NCBI GenBank assembly: GCA_000320545.1
Contig: ADNK01003043.1
Coordinates: forward strand, 1-56,334
Direction: 5' to 3'
Length of the DNA: 56,334 nucleotides
Source of the DNA: Bigelowiella natans CCMP2755
Taxonomy: Eukaryota > Cercozoa > Chlorarachniophyceae
The stretch's first letter is position 1; every line of letters begins with the position of its first letter. Below are positions 28,337 to 41,002 of the stretch, piece after piece. The translations under genes and the position numbers were made by a program. The notes under the pieces were generated by a model. The model was not told the origin of the DNA and made no database searches. It saw only the letters and a program-made list of their open reading frames with translations.

Positions 28337-28380
<44 letters not shown>

Positions 28381-29320
28381 GGACGCACCGTTATTGTAGC
28401 AAGGAAAGTTGCAAATTGGAGTCTCGCACAATGGCCCAGTCCACCCAGGAGCGCAGCTACACGTGTCTGGCCCCACGCAAGTTCCTGTGGGCGGTTGATA
28501 TCAAACGACGTGAGTGGAGAATAGCAGGAGAGAGATTGGGTGTGCTGCTGATGTGCAGTGAAAGTGCCATTGATCGCGAAAATAGGCCTTATCTCCTCCC
28601 CCCTAACGTCATCGTTCGTGCCCTCATGTCTATTGTGCGGACCTCCATTTTGGCATTGTTGTGTGCAGATCGGAATTTGGCAGGCCACTCCCTCCCAACC
28701 TGCAGGAAGAATCGGTTAGGTTCTCACAGCTCACATCACACGCCACACACGCCACACACACACACACACACACAAACACGCGCGCGCGCGCGCGCACATT
28801 CACTCACATACATTGAGGCAACAAGGCAGGTGTGCTAGATGGAAGTTAAGACTTACCGGGAGCTTGGGTGCAGTTGCATTGGTCGGGCGCCATACAGGTT
28901 GAGCCTACGATGATGATGATGATGATGGTGGTGGCAAAACGGATTGTGCGAACAGCAATTATAGGGGCGGGGGTGGAGCAAACGCAGAATAAATTGTACA
29001 GAATTCTCAGTAATCCCCGTCCCATTTTCATGTTTCAAGCAAGATTTTATTTTAAACGTGATGATATTACCGTGCTGACAAGGCATATTGCACACGGGGG
29101 CTTCGCACTGAGGGCCCTGCCATTGTGGAGGGCAAGTGCAGGTATCTGGAGCGCCACAGACTGAGCCTGGGAACATCCAGAAAAGCACACAGAAGAGAAC
29201 GAGAAGAACAACGGGTTTCAATATAGAGCCACAATTATATCTTCGATTGGCTCGAACGCGTGTGTGCTTGTGTGTGTGTGTGTATGTGACAAAGTGAGAG
29301 AGTGAGAGTGAGAGAGAAAT

Positions 29321-29365
<45 letters not shown>

Positions 29366-30157
29366 AGAGGAGAAGTTAATGCAAAGCTGATAATTAAGAT
29401 AGCGGCGAGTGATATCATTTGTTGTCTTTGTTGGCTGTGATTTTGTAGGCCAAACCGTGGTAGCACGCAAAATTGCAGATGGCGAACGAGCAGTCAGCGT
29501 CGCCCCATCCATGAGTGCAGTTGCAGGTGTTGGGAGCTGTTCACGGACACGAGAACGAAGCACACAAAACACATCGCATTGTCAGGCCTTACACGATTTA
29601 CAATATCATATTTATATCGATCTCTCGCTTTGAAGATGTGAGCAAACACAAGCCGTTTTTTTTGTGAGATTACCGACGCACACTCCGTTGGCACACGTGG
29701 GATTGCAAATGGGCGTCGCGCATCCCGGTCCTGTGTAGCCGGCAGGGCACTCGCATCGATTCGGTGCGGTGCAAATCTTACCTCCGGTGCACGTGGGAGA
29801 ACATTGCTGAAAGGGAAATAAAGGGGGTCATAAGTACCGCAAGCTCTTGGCTGCTCTCCTTTTTTCCCCATTCCAGAAAGCAGCGATCGATCCAACGAAC
29901 GCATGCCACTGGGGGGGTAAAGGTTTTCCTTTTCGATTCGCGTTTCTAGCGCGCGCTCTCTCTCTCTCTCGCTCTCTTACCCACCCCTCTCATTGCGCGC
30001 TATAGATGGATCTTCGCACTACTAGTTTATAGCTACTGCTTACTACCGGGACGGAGCAGTCCTTCCCGGTGTACCCAGGGGCTGTCGTGCAATCGCCTAG
30101 GCCGTTGGAAATGGAGGGAGAACCAAACGACACCCGAATTAGTTGAAGTGCGAAAAC

Positions 30158-30203
<46 letters not shown>

Positions 30204-32861
30204 GGGAAAGAGAGATACGGACACACAGAGAGAGGGGGGGGTTCGAAAACGAATCAGCTGTCGCACATTTATCTGTCTCCTTGCAGACTCCGCCGTTCTG
30301 GCAACTCTTCGCGCACAACGCGGTGGCGGCCTTGATGCGGTGGTGGTTGGTATCGGAAATAAAGAACCAGGTCGTCTGCGAGGGGTTCGCCGTCCCCCAC
30401 ACCCCGCTTGCTTGATCGAGTGTGGCAATGCTGGTGTGCCCATCTACATTGGCAGGTTCAGGATCGCCCGTCCCCACGAGCGTTTCTACATAGCCAGAGG
30501 CGACGTTGACGTAGCGTAGCAGAGAGTGCGACTTGTCGCTGATGTACACAGTGCCTTCCGGAGCAACCCAAAGGCCGCGTGGGTCGAAGAAACGCGCAGA
30601 GCTGAGTGCGCCATCCGCCCAACCGTTCTGGACCGTTCCCGCAATGGTCGATATAACATTGCCCTGCGAGAAGGAAAATGAAAATTGGAAGGGAGACGAA
30701 GAGAACAGAAGAGAAGAGAAGAGGAGAGCGTGTGGATGAATCCTGATACAAATTCCAGCACATCTGCTAGCCGAGCTCTAAAATCTATACATTGGCGAAT
30801 TGCACGCCCCCACATAAAGTGTACGATGTGGAAGAGGGGATTTTTTGCTGACGAACCTCGATCTTACGCAGCGAGTGCGCCTGGACGAAGTATATCTTAT
30901 TGCCGAACGCGTACATCTCCGAAGGGTACGTCAGTGTCGCAGTCGCTGAGGGAAACAAATATGCGGCAAATTAGAAAGGCCCTTGCTTCATCGCTAAAAC
31001 ATGACAAGTGAGGTAAGGTAAGGTGCGCGAACGCGATCACTCTTCTACCACACCCCAACCCCAGTGAATTCTGTATATTGCGTTATTGAAAACAACCTAA
31101 TGGCCCATCAGCACCACCCGGGTTCGAAACGCTGCTTGCAATCTGGTAGGATTTGTATGTTAGAAGAAGAGGTGGTGGTTAGCCTTGTGCGGAGTAGGAA
31201 CAATAAGCTCTGCTCCCAGAATCCTTCTGTCTATATCGGTACCGTGGAAACAATTCCTCCGTCTATCCTGCGGATCGCGTGGTTGTGTCGGTCTGTTTAA
31301 GAAGAAAGTGTCATCAGCGAAGAGTGTGCCGAGTGGCTATAAACTCTGGTGCAAAAAAGCGAGGTTGATCTCGAACATCGCAGAGATTAAATTGCGCACT
31401 AACCTGCCACGAGATAGCCCTGGAGACCTGCGACTGTGGAGAACGTGACTCCTGGAATTAAGTAGAAATGGAGAAAGTTAATTCCTAGCGTCTCATAGTT
31501 ACTCATTTACGTTGAATCCTATCTTACCCCATGGATTCCTGAACTGCGCGATTGCGACTGAGAGTCATTAAAAGGGTGAGGAGCCATAGGGCGATGTGTG
31601 TTTGTTTGTGTGTGTGTGTGTGTGTGTGAGGAAGAGGAAGGGAGAGAGAGAGAGAGATAGAGAGGGGGGGGGGAGGGAGAGTGGAGAATGGTAGTTGCAG
31701 CAATTTTACCAGCGCCATCTGTAAATCCTTCTTCTCCTGCCTTTCCACCCAAGGTAATTACCTTGATTAAAGTAATCGAACATACTGAGTTTCCGAAAGT
31801 CGTGTCAAAAGATTGCATAGACTGTACCTCTCCAGTGCCTGTGTGGATCTGGCGCACCAGATGGTTCTCGCTGAGAAAACAAGTGCAAGGTGAGGAGGAC
31901 GTTGGGCACATTCGCCACGGGGCAAAACAACAGAAGGATGCACGAAGAAGATGTAATCGTTAGCCGCATCGCTCGGCGAGGCCGAAGAAATCATCGAAAT
32001 CAATGATAACTGAAGCACTAAGGGCTATGGTAGTTACCTGTCCGCTACGAATAGCAACGGGAGGCCCGTTATTATCGAGAGACCACGTGGCATATAGAAC
32101 CTAAAATAGCATGAGTTTGTTCATATCTATGAATTCTATGGTATCTATTGGTTTTGGGTAACCTGGAATCTAGTCGGGGCCCATCCACAGCTCCATTGCC
32201 GACAGGAGCGGGAGCGCACAGCCCTGAAGTAAGGTTAGCTCGTGAGCATAGTCGTCAATATGTATTTTCTCATGGAGGGTATATCGCACACTAATCTTTT
32301 CATGATTTTTCATTTCTGTCGCACATGAACATGCCCGCGCACCCACCTGCGTATGTCTGAACTTGGGGGGACGTGGTCGTATAGCCCGTCATTAATCGGA
32401 TACAGTTATTGTTCCTGGAATCAAAAATCCGATGCAAAGAAGAAGGATGAGGATCTCAAGACAACCAGGAGGAATAAATTCCGTAGCATTTTCATCTTCA
32501 CTAACGTTTTGTGTTTATACTAGGACGGCGACTTACGTGTCCGAGATGAAAAGATGAGCTCCATCCCCTACTATGCCTACCGAGTTCAGATACGAAATTT
32601 AAGACGGATGCGAGCGTGTTCGAAAGGGAATGAAGGGAAATTTCTAAAAAGCACGCTGAGGAGGACACAAGGATAGATTTACTGACTTCCTGGGTTACGG
32701 AAAGTTGACGTTGGGCCGGGGCCGTTTGCATTCCCAGCGGTGTCACTGCCAGCTATCGTCCATACTCTTCCTTCTGTTATAACACTACCCTCTACCACTT
32801 TCCAAGTGGTGGTAATGATAGATGTAAGGAAGAGGGCTAACAATCCCCGTATCCGCAGCAT
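24994..32861 (-). CDS. Type I membrane receptor: NHL six-bladed propeller, about 14 EGF-like modules, TM, cytoplasmic tail
   Basis: The model has 33 exons, all closing in phase, for 953 residues. First exons: 32861-32687, 32575-32536, 32414-32347, 32223-32163, 32100-32038, 31870-31828, 31761-31710, 31557-31528, 31451-31404, 31292-31243, 31142-31097, 30945-30857, 30663-30267. The other 20 run from 30096-30047 to 25093-24994. A signal peptide (LALFLTSIITTTWKVVEGS) precedes six NHL blades at about 30-375, for example VWTIAGSDTAGNANGPG, DRHNHAIRRIDGGIVST and DTNHHRIKAA. EGF-like modules run from about 375 to 800 with the pattern CxxxCxNGGxCxxPxxCxCxxGWxGxxC. The membrane helix WASVFPIILIGAIIIGMWLCW (about 811-831) is followed by a basic stop (RARRIRD) and a charged tail of about 120 residues. 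NHL propellers and EGF arrays usually bind ligands or matrix, so a cell-surface or phagocytic receptor or adhesin is inferred. Most EGF introns are phase 1 and split the Gly codon of NGG, so modules duplicate as exon units. Confidence 0.85.
28330..28377. repeat. (GC)n(CA)n microsatellite in NHL-EGF intron
   Basis: About nine GC units followed by about 15 CA units in the intron between EGF exons 28484-28389 and 28253-28155. A similar CA-GCGC tract is at about 28753-28796. Confidence 0.9.
29318..29362. repeat. (GA)n microsatellite in NHL-EGF intron
   Basis: Long GA run, CT on the coding strand, in the intron after exon 29536-29456. A second such run is at 30157-30199 in another intron of the same gene. 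Confidence 0.9.
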
Positions 32862-33782
32862 ACTTGTAACAATAATATAGAAGCGGAGGCCTGATCATAA
32901 CATGGTTTTCGCATTTGCGTCATTTGCTTCTTGAAAAGATGGTTCTTTGATGTTTTTTTCTGCGGACGAAACCTTCCTAGAGCTGAAGGCTTCCTCTAAC
33001 CTTGAAGCAAACTCGAGCCGTCTGAATATATGTAAGTGTTTGAGCTATGTGGGAGTGAGGAATGTGCGTATATCGTTGCATGAATCCGCCAAAAAATGAA
33101 GTTGCCCAATCTTACCAACACCGCCTCTTATTCTCTTCTCTTTACTGAATGATACAAAACGGAAAGGGTCATGAGAGACTCAATACCCAAGACTCCTGTA
33201 GTCTGGGGCGAGCAAAGTAGAAGGCTTCCTGCGTCGGGGGGGGAGAACCTTGAAAGGTTTACAGGGCGCGACACATGCGGTTACGTTTCGCTTGTAACTG
33301 CCAGACCAAATACGAAAAAATGTCCTATATTTAAATCAAAACCATATTAAATCGATTGTCTCACCCTAGAATGCCATTGATAGAATTTGTGGACTGAACT
33401 TCACTGCTGAACAGATGCCGTCCACAGAAGAGCGACAAAGAAAGGAATTGCTGGCAGAGGAGGGCTTTCCCCTTGAAGAGGAAGGAAAGTCTTGCATGCG
33501 ACAACCTAATTAGCTCATATCCTTTGAAGTTGATATTTTTTTTGAAAACAGGGAAATCCTGAAATTACCTCGGTTTCTCTAGGACGACAGCTCTGACACC
33601 CTTTGTTATCGGATAGGTCAGATGCCCACATCGCGGATATAAAAGCCAGAGAACGTAAGAGAACGGAAGGTCTGTCACTCCGCCACATTCGCATTCGCAG
33701 ATTTGCATCATGAATACGTGCAGCAGGGAGTTGAGTATAGTTTCCCTTTCATTCAATTGATTCCCAATCGTGCTGCGTGACC
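32862..33782. other. Divergent intergenic region, receptor / thioesterase
   Basis: This 921 bp separates two divergent starts. It contains TGCGACAA at 33497-33504, the proposed promoter word, reading TTGTCGCA towards the receptor gene. No exon seen. Confidence 0.5.
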
Positions 33783-34675
33783 ATGCTTAAAAACATCATC
33801 TCGAACAGGCTTTCAGTGGAATTTGGCAACCCTGAGTTGACTGACACCGACGACCAAGATTTCGAGGAAGAGGCTGACGTCATAACGAACATGGACGGAA
33901 AAGCGGTCCAGCTTGCAATTGAACTTCTAGCTCACGGTTATGCAAAACGGCATGTTTCAGGTTGGAACGCATCATCCTTAAAATCGAGTCGCAGTGAAAG
34001 TGTTGTTGACTCTTTCCATGTGGATCAAAATCTGAGCAATTCCACTATAGAGGGGTCTTAATTTTGTTTTTTGGGCCTTGGTGCTGATAAAAACCAGGAA
34101 ATTTCAACTTCAAAGTCACCGGAGCAAAGATCAATGTGAGCGATGACAGGGTTTTGAGCGCCGCCTGCCAGCTTACGTTTACAGTGCCTCCCGAAGCATG
34201 CAACACATCGGGGGCCATGTTCGGAGGTAATGTTCCCTGCATCACCGATATTATCACAACATGCTTACTTATAGCCGCGGATATTAAGTCCAAAGGGGAG
34301 TGGGTGTACTCTACTACAATGGCGCTCAATTCAGAGTTCGTGCGCCCATCGCGCGCAGATGAAGAAGTTATCATGCAGACTGGCATCGAGAAATATGGGA
34401 AGATGATGATATTCACCTATGCCGATTACTTTCTGAAGGACGAGGACGATAAGCCCAACCCTCTGACAGGACTCTACGATTGCAACCTTGGCAAGCTTCT
34501 CTATCGAACTCGACACCAGAAGTATGTCACTAAGCTCCGCCTTCGGAGAGAGATGATTCCAACGAACCGAGCTAGGGCAATTTGGGATGAGTTGCTGGTT
34601 ATGCTCGGCAAATCTAAAGGATTGCCCGTGGAAGCGAAGAACGATAATAGCACTATGCTTCGCTCGAAACTCTAA
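33783..34675 (+). CDS. Hot-dog fold thioesterase, PaaI/THEM-like
   Basis: Two exons, 33783-33960 and 34098-34675, give 251 residues; the donor GTTGGA at 33961 is chosen because it is in phase 1 with the acceptor. A helical N-terminal region (VQLAIELLAHGYAKR) precedes the hot-dog core: TFTVPPEACNTSGAMFGGNV, with the family's N-x-x-G-x-M-x-G-G pattern, then TDIITTCLLIAAD, the long central helix, and STTMALNSEFVRPSRADEEV, GKMMIFTYADYF. The family hydrolyses acyl-CoA thioesters. The helix carries Asp in ITDIITT, compatible with the usual acidic catalytic residue. The C-terminal 70 residues are charged and not part of the core. No clear targeting peptide. An alternative donor at 33998 (GTGTTG) is also in phase. 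Confidence 0.75.
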
Positions 34676-35816
34676 TATTGGTCATACTAGAATTGGCTGA
34701 CCATTCCACAATAGACACTACGTATATACTACTTTACAGCATAAGCATTTACTGTATACTGTGCCTACAGTTTCCACGAATGCGCGGCGAATATAATCAA
34801 GATTTAAAGAACTGACCTTCCACTAGCTATATGAAACTTTAACTTGTGCTATATTTACTAAAATAAATCTCTCGATCAATAAATAACGGAGCCAGCAACG
34901 GTAGCTGCTGTACGTGGCTGGCATTTTATTGTTTTATACTGCTCTCCAAAAAGGCTTATATTCTTTATTATAGAGAGACCTATCTAGCTATATATTATGC
35001 GCGTGACTAACTACTCTTGTTTTGCGCACTTTACAATTTTGGTGATTCCATGAGCTATATCACCCGCGTAAATGAGCACATCGCAACATATGCATCATTG
35101 CACATGTTTTCATCAATAAAGGGCATCTAGCTATGCTAGTATGCTATGCCTGATGACTCTGGGACTGCACACATGCACCGCATCGTTGAAGCTACTCATT
35201 AGAGAGGGTTAGGCATGCTCCATGCACACGCTACATCTAATCAGTAATGTCGTATGTATGATTTGATCCATCCGCGCATATATGATCACCAAACGCGTAT
35301 CCATAACTCATAATGACTAGATGAGACAAATTTGGACGAGTTGAAAAATTTAGAAGCTTTTTGATGTAATAATTCTGAATTGTTCACCGCTCGAGACTGA
35401 TGAATATTGGGTCCTGACATTCAGTTGACAAACTGCTCCATTTACCGTTGACGACACTATAAATTGCCCATACTTTCAGGATAAAATGCAATCTGTAGGG
35501 TGCATTAAATAAGATGGGCCCTTTGGCTCTCGGCTAATCTCCGAGCTTTACCTCCTCTCTTCAAGAAGCTTTATGCGCTTATCGAATTGGATCAAAATTT
35601 GCATCATCTGGTATAAAAATTATCAGGGTCGAAAACACGGACCATTCTACGCGTGAGCGGCAAGATTCAGGTGGTTTTAAAAGTTTGAACGCATACCTGG
35701 GTGTGCCGCACCCGGAGACGTTGTAGAATTCCAAAGGATTCAAGTGGACTGTTTTCGGCCATTTCCTCCAGTCTTCCGACCTCATAACTGACGGTGAAAT
35801 AGGAATTGTGATCTTT
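34676..35816. other. Convergent AT-rich intergenic region
   Basis: This 1141 bp lies between the 3' ends of the thioesterase and Mis18-domain genes. It is AT-rich with scattered GCGC and CTAG words. No exon or strong repeat seen. Confidence 0.6.
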
Positions 35817-36152
35817 TTATAAGGTAATATCAGAGGGAAGAGACCTTTCTAGGGCACTAACATTGAAGCAGTAACGCGATCTGAAATAAATATTATAGAG
35901 GAAACATTGGTATTTTGTTCCAAAGTGGTGAGTGCAGCAGCCAATAACCTTGCGGAGTCTAATTGCTGAGGCGTGGTCAAGTATTGCTTGCCGAGGTCGC
36001 AATCGCACGCTTCGCACACCAACTTCTTGTAGGTGCTGTGTATGGATGGTAGAAGCAACACTCTTACTAACTTGCAAATATGGCTGTTTTAGCTAATACA
36101 TAATGTTGAAAAACATGTTTAGTTATGAAAAAAGTATGCGGTATAAAATATT

Positions 36153-36237
<85 letters not shown>

Positions 36238-36874
36238 AACTGGTGCAATAAAAGAAGATCCAATGAATTGGATGAAGTGAACATAGAGCAAGTCCGCGCG
36301 CAGCGATGCGTTAACACCTTCCGTATTCCTTCGAGCTCCTCGAAACTAAAATTTTGTCCGTCACCCGTACCCCTCGCGCAGCTGAGAAAGGCATGTAGAA
36401 GCGGCTCAGTGCCGCCATTGGACACCAAGATATGGTGGCTGCTGGAGGAGGAGAAGGAGGGGGGAGAAGGAGGAGGAGGAGGAGATGCAAAACCTTTAAA
36501 GGTAATCGTCTTGGAGTCCTCGTCCATTTCCACAAGGTAATTGCTATCCGTTAAGATCCTGCGGCACTTGTGGCACTGGGGAACGAACACGAATCAAGAG
36601 GTGTGAACGTGCGTGTTTGCAAGAAAAGAGCGAGTAATCTTCCAAATGCAAACCTGGAAAACGATGACGTTTTTAACTTCATCGACCCTGCTAGCGGAGC
36701 CCTGGGACGACTGTTGAATAGTTGAACCATCATCATTTCCATCTCAGCACCACCGGCATTGCGTGATACGAGGGCGACAGGCATGCTCGGGGAGGGGCAA
36801 GCAAGGAGAGCGATCGCAACAGGAACAAAGTCGAGAATGACCGTGCGTGCCCTCTTGCTGCTTTTGGTCGCCAT
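35817..36874 (-). CDS. Mis18-domain protein (Yippee/Mis18 superfamily)
   Basis: Six exons close in phase: 36874-36842, 36701-36654, 36575-36494, 36381-36318, 36035-35949, 35880-35817, giving 125 residues. The protein contains two zinc-binding CxxC pairs: VIVFQCHKCRRILTDSNYLV and YKKLVCEACDCDLGKQYLTT, followed by PQQLDSAR and RYCFNVSAL. This is the Mis18 signature; animal and yeast Mis18 proteins direct CENP-A to centromeres. It ends soon after the zinc fold, so the C-terminal coiled coil of vertebrate Mis18 proteins is absent. The Yippee fold is related; I prefer Mis18 for the TTPxxLD pattern. An intron holds adjacent (AC)n and (TA)n tracts at 36152-36236. Confidence 0.82.
36152..36236. repeat. 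(AC)n and (TA)n microsatellites in the Mis18 intron
   Basis: About 24 AC units followed, after a short spacer, by about 15 TA units. Both are in the intron between exons 36381-36318 and 36035-35949. Confidence 0.95.
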
Positions 36875-37225
36875 TTTTGGAGAAGAGGCGAAGAAGAAAT
36901 GAGCTCGTCGGTTGCTCCCCCCTCCTGCTTTGACGTATCGTACAACCCGAGCCGGGAGGAACTGGAAGATGTCAGTCGTTGTTTAATGGTGTAGGCATCC
37001 CGTTTTTATCATTGCGACAACAAATTTCGGTAATATATTATTAAAAACCGCATGAATTTAGATAAATTTCCGTGTTCCAGCTGCCTCCTGGTTGCTGAAA
37101 CTGATCTGGAAACTGATCGGAGGGCGACCGGCGGAGGGATGGGGGAACGTCTCGGAGGGTGTAGGACTCTCCTGTTGAGCAGCAAGTACAAACAGGAGGG
37201 AGATCGTGGAGGGGATCCATATCAT

Positions 37226-37283
<58 letters not shown>

Positions 37284-38680
37284 GTGTTGAAATGCTAAGA
37301 GTGTGTTGCACTCTGCACGAATGGCGCTCTGGAGGGGAGCGCGACGAGGGCTCTGATCATCACCGGTGGAGCTTTTATGGGAACTGCGTGAAAATATCAG
37401 CGCGAACGATGGGCTATTACGGTCGCCGTGTGAAGTGGGTACATGCAGTCCTGAAGCAATCTTCAGAAACGGAGGGGGGATGCAACAATATACTGATTCG
37501 AGGCGGTAAGTATGGAAATCAGCGGGTTCTACTTGGCTGCGAAAGCGAACGTTTTGCTGCCGCATGAATTTTAGTGCTTAAATTCCGATTTCACTCCATC
37601 GTATCGAGAGTTCTGGCTCTTTGACGGGGCCGCAAGGTTGAGGCTTAACTGTAGGTTCTCCTACCAAATGTGGAGTTGTATGTCCCACGTTATAACAATT
37701 AGAATGCCATATATTTAGCCTTATTGGACGAATGAATACCCGGAAATTAATCTGTGTATTCGTGCAAAAATTATGACTGGGTTCCCGAGACTGCAATGCT
37801 GGAGGGTTTGTTAATTTAAAATTTTTCCATGTTGTGTTTACAGGTTAGCTGTGCGGCAAAGTGCCAAGATGCTATGTGAAGCTACAGCTTGCAAGTTGGT
37901 ACATGTCGAAGCAGCAAATCCAGCACACCATCGTGCGTTGCTATGGTAATGATTTACATGATAAAAATGGTGACAATGATGAGAATGGAACGTCTGTGAA
38001 TGAAAGAATGGCATTACCTAGTGAACCAAAGTCCCAGGCGCATCAGAGCGTTGCCATTGATTGGCCCCATCAACATCATCTCATCAAGCAAAAAGACACG
38101 CACACTGGTGCGCATGAAGATGCATGTTGATATAGCGTTGCTTGTCTATGACGTACTGGCACGTGCGCACGAACAAGCGTGACATTAGTCAACTTGCGCA
38201 ACAACTTTGCCATTGCTAGATTGGCTACATAAAGATTATGCGCTTTTACGCTACCTGCAGCTATGTTTCATTGACCATTCGCAACGACTTGCTCACTAAT
38301 CTCGTGCCATGTTGCCTAACGTGATTAGATAGCTGGTACGTAACAATGCCCGCGCATTGATGAGGCGCGCGAGTATTTGCGCGCAAGCTGCATGTCGCAC
38401 GCACTGTGCATGATGCTATCAAAATTGAATTGTGTTTTTAGAGCTCTTTATTGGATTATATGCTGTATAACTTCTGTTTCCCAATTAAAATATAGATGAT
38501 GATACGAAAACGCGTATATATTCCAAGGATCAACTTCATGGCTGTTCTATACTTTGGTTCTATTTAAATTGCGCATATGAAACCACACGATGAGTCCTTA
38601 GGTACTACGCACCACAGCTGGCAGCTCAAGCTTCTGGTACTAACACATATTTGTCATAATATCTACACATGTGGCAATCT
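36875..38680. other. Intergenic region with (CT)n tract and CATG-rich island
   Basis: TGCGACAA at 37013-37020 reads TTGTCGCA towards the Mis18 gene, 139 bp upstream of its start. A (CT)n run of about 27 units is at 37227-37280. From about 37850 to 38420 the DNA has the CATG/GCGC style of the islands. No exon seen. Confidence 0.55.
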
Positions 38681-39615
38681 TCATTGCCTTTCATGTTCGC
38701 TTTCGTCGCCGTCGTCATCATCTTCGTCATTGGAGCATAAAGCAAATCCATCCTTGGAGACAACGCCTGCTGGTTCCTTTCTCTCCTTAGCTTTCGACCC
38801 GTCTGTGTGGATTGGTCGGCAAGTTGCCTCCACTGCATCCTTCCCACCCGAAGCCTCATCGTCTTCGGCCGCGTTGTTCCTGGCATCATCCTTGCGGCGT
38901 CCATCCTCCGCAGACGGGTCAGAAGTGTCTTGGGGATTCCGTTCGAGGTTTGTCTTCGGCTGTTTGTCGAAGCTTTTGTGATCGTTCGACGGGCTGCTGT
39001 TCTGAAGTGAGCCTTCCTGGAAGAATGAGCTGGACGCAGTCGCTGGGCCGAATGACTGGAATATGTTTGCATTGCCACTGATCATGTCTGCGTCGTCGTG
39101 GCTACTCGGCTGTAGCGTGGCGTTGTTCTTGCCATTACTGTCAATACCCCTGGCATCTTCAACATTCAATAGCCTCTCATCATCGCCGCCCCCCATCTGG
39201 CCGACGAGTTGTTTGAGACCTGCTTCATTGCCTGAGAGAGACGGATATCACTGAGTCATATCAATGCGGAAGGAACTAGTATTGTGTTTACCGTGGTTGC
39301 TTTCGAGCGAATGTCGTCTCGAGGAGTAGTCTTCAGCGTCGTCAGCGTCAACAGCAAACAAAACAGGGCGGGACCACGTAGTCTTGCCTGATCAATAATG
39401 TTAAAATCCAATTAGTCATGATTTGGACAGGGAGAATGGAGTAGACGAAATCGGCCATTCGCCAGATTCGATTCCCCAGAAGTGTGCAAACATCTACCCG
39501 TTTTCAGGTTCCTGAAGTATTCGGCTTTGGTGTTATCATCAACATATCTTATCCATTCTGTTGCCTGGAAAATCGTTTTGACATAGCTTTATTTCATGCT
39601 ACACGTATGTGCGCG

Positions 39616-39648
<33 letters not shown>

Positions 39649-39666
39649 TGTGTGTGTATATGTAAA

Positions 39667-39709
<43 letters not shown>

Positions 39710-40375
39710 CGTGGAATCGTGCAGTGTTAGGAAATGCAGTATCACCTTCATCCTTTCCTTGATATCATCGTGGGTATCTTCTTGGTCTTCATCTTCATCG
39801 CCCGTCTTTGCTGAGAAAAAAACATATTCAAAAACACACTATACAACGTTGGGAAAGCATACCAGTGACTTCATCTTCCAGTGTAGTCTTATTGCTCTCG
39901 GGTAATTTGTTGCCAACGACAATAGGCGAGCGCGGCCGCTCCCATTTGGTCAAGCCTACAAAGTGAGGTAGAGGATCATTGAAAGCACAGTCGTATAGAT
40001 GGATCTAGTCTCGATCTCACCAGTGTCGGTATCAACATAATACGGCACGCCATCTTCCGTTGTGTACTGCACCCAATGTACATTTTTGTGCTTCTTTATC
40101 GTCGGGAACGTGGGCATGGGGAGAAGCTCTTCGTTGGAATCAGGGCTCATGGGATTGTTAACCTGCGTCATCCTAAAGTTCTGGGTCTGGTCATAAGAGG
40201 GCGGAGGAAGGCCCTCGAGCGTCCGCTCACTGCTGTTGATACGAGTCATCTTGTTTACAACACGTTGAAATCCGTCCTCGCACACGTCCGGGTCATCCTC
40301 TAGGCGCTGATGATTCGTCAGCTCGTCGCTGCAACAGCAGCACCCTTCGCAGAACGCGGCGGCAGTTTGTCCCAT
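38681..40375 (-). CDS. Double WW-domain protein with predicted N-terminal lipidation
   Basis: Six exons close in phase: 40375-40021, 39955-39863, 39810-39746, 39564-39498, 39387-39292, 39231-38681, giving 408 residues. It starts MGQTAAAFCEGCCCC, fitting N-myristoylation at Gly2 plus palmitoylation of the cysteine cluster. WW1 (about 97-130) reads NVHWVQYTTEDGVPYYVDTD, then TGLTKWERP. WW2 reads EWIRYVDDNTKAEYFRNLKT, then GKTTWSRP, with aromatic substitutions in the central strand. Each WW domain is split by an intron at its Thr-Gly. A PPPSY motif near residue 57 could be a WW ligand within the same chain. The C-terminal 180 residues are acidic and disordered. WW domains bind Pro-rich ligands; a membrane-tethered adaptor is inferred. 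Confidence 0.8.
39616..39708. repeat. (CA)n and (AT)n microsatellites in the WW-gene intron
   Basis: A CA run at about 39617-39645 and an AT run at about 39672-39708 lie in the intron between exons 39810-39746 and 39564-39498. Confidence 0.9.
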
Positions 40376-40929
40376 CTATCCCCGTCCAGGCCTGCGAGTT
40401 TTTGGGCGTGTTGTTTCTCTCAGACGGGAAGGGAAGGTTGGGCATGCGAGGCAGTTAGTGCACGCGCTGCTGCTCGAGAAAAGAACGACGACAGAACACG
40501 TAGACGAAGGAAGGAAATATGCCGAAAAATGGGTGCGACAACACATTTCCTACGATTTCTAACGGAACAGGGCAGTCAAGATGTGTATTAGTACAGGCCT
40601 GTAGAAAATGGGAAATAAATCCCCTTTAGAACTAGAAGAAACCCTTCGGAGTTCGTAGTCGCCTGTTCGTGATGCCATGCAATTTCCCTCGTTGGAATCG
40701 CTTCAATCGATTGTTTCGGGATGTAGATTTACGTGGTTTCTCAATCTGCGACAAAACATTTCCTCTCTGTGAGGACCCTTTTTCAGCCTGCGACATTCCC
40801 GGCACACATGTGCGACAACGGCAGGGTGTGAGCGAGTACGAAGTAGGAAATTTCCGAAGCAATGCATACCAATCTGTAAATTGTGATTGCAGGAAGATAA
40901 AAGCTTCGTGGACGACGTTACGAGTTCCA
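40376..40929. promoter_or_regulatory. Divergent promoter region with four TGCGACA words
   Basis: In the 554 bp between the WW and Kelch starts, TGCGACAA occurs at 40534-40541, 40747-40754 and 40811-40818, and TGCGACA at 40789-40795. All are in the same orientation, reading TGTCGCA towards the WW gene. This is the densest cluster of the word in the window. Function is inferred. Confidence 0.45.
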
Positions 40930-40968
40930 ATGGGCCTCTGCGCGTCTAGGGAAGCGGTGCCAGTAAAG

Positions 40969-41002
<34 letters not shown>

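Noticed and set aside
31120-31135. GGGTTCGAAAC as a tRNA B box
   Set aside because: It lies inside an NHL exon of the receptor gene and has no A box at the right distance.
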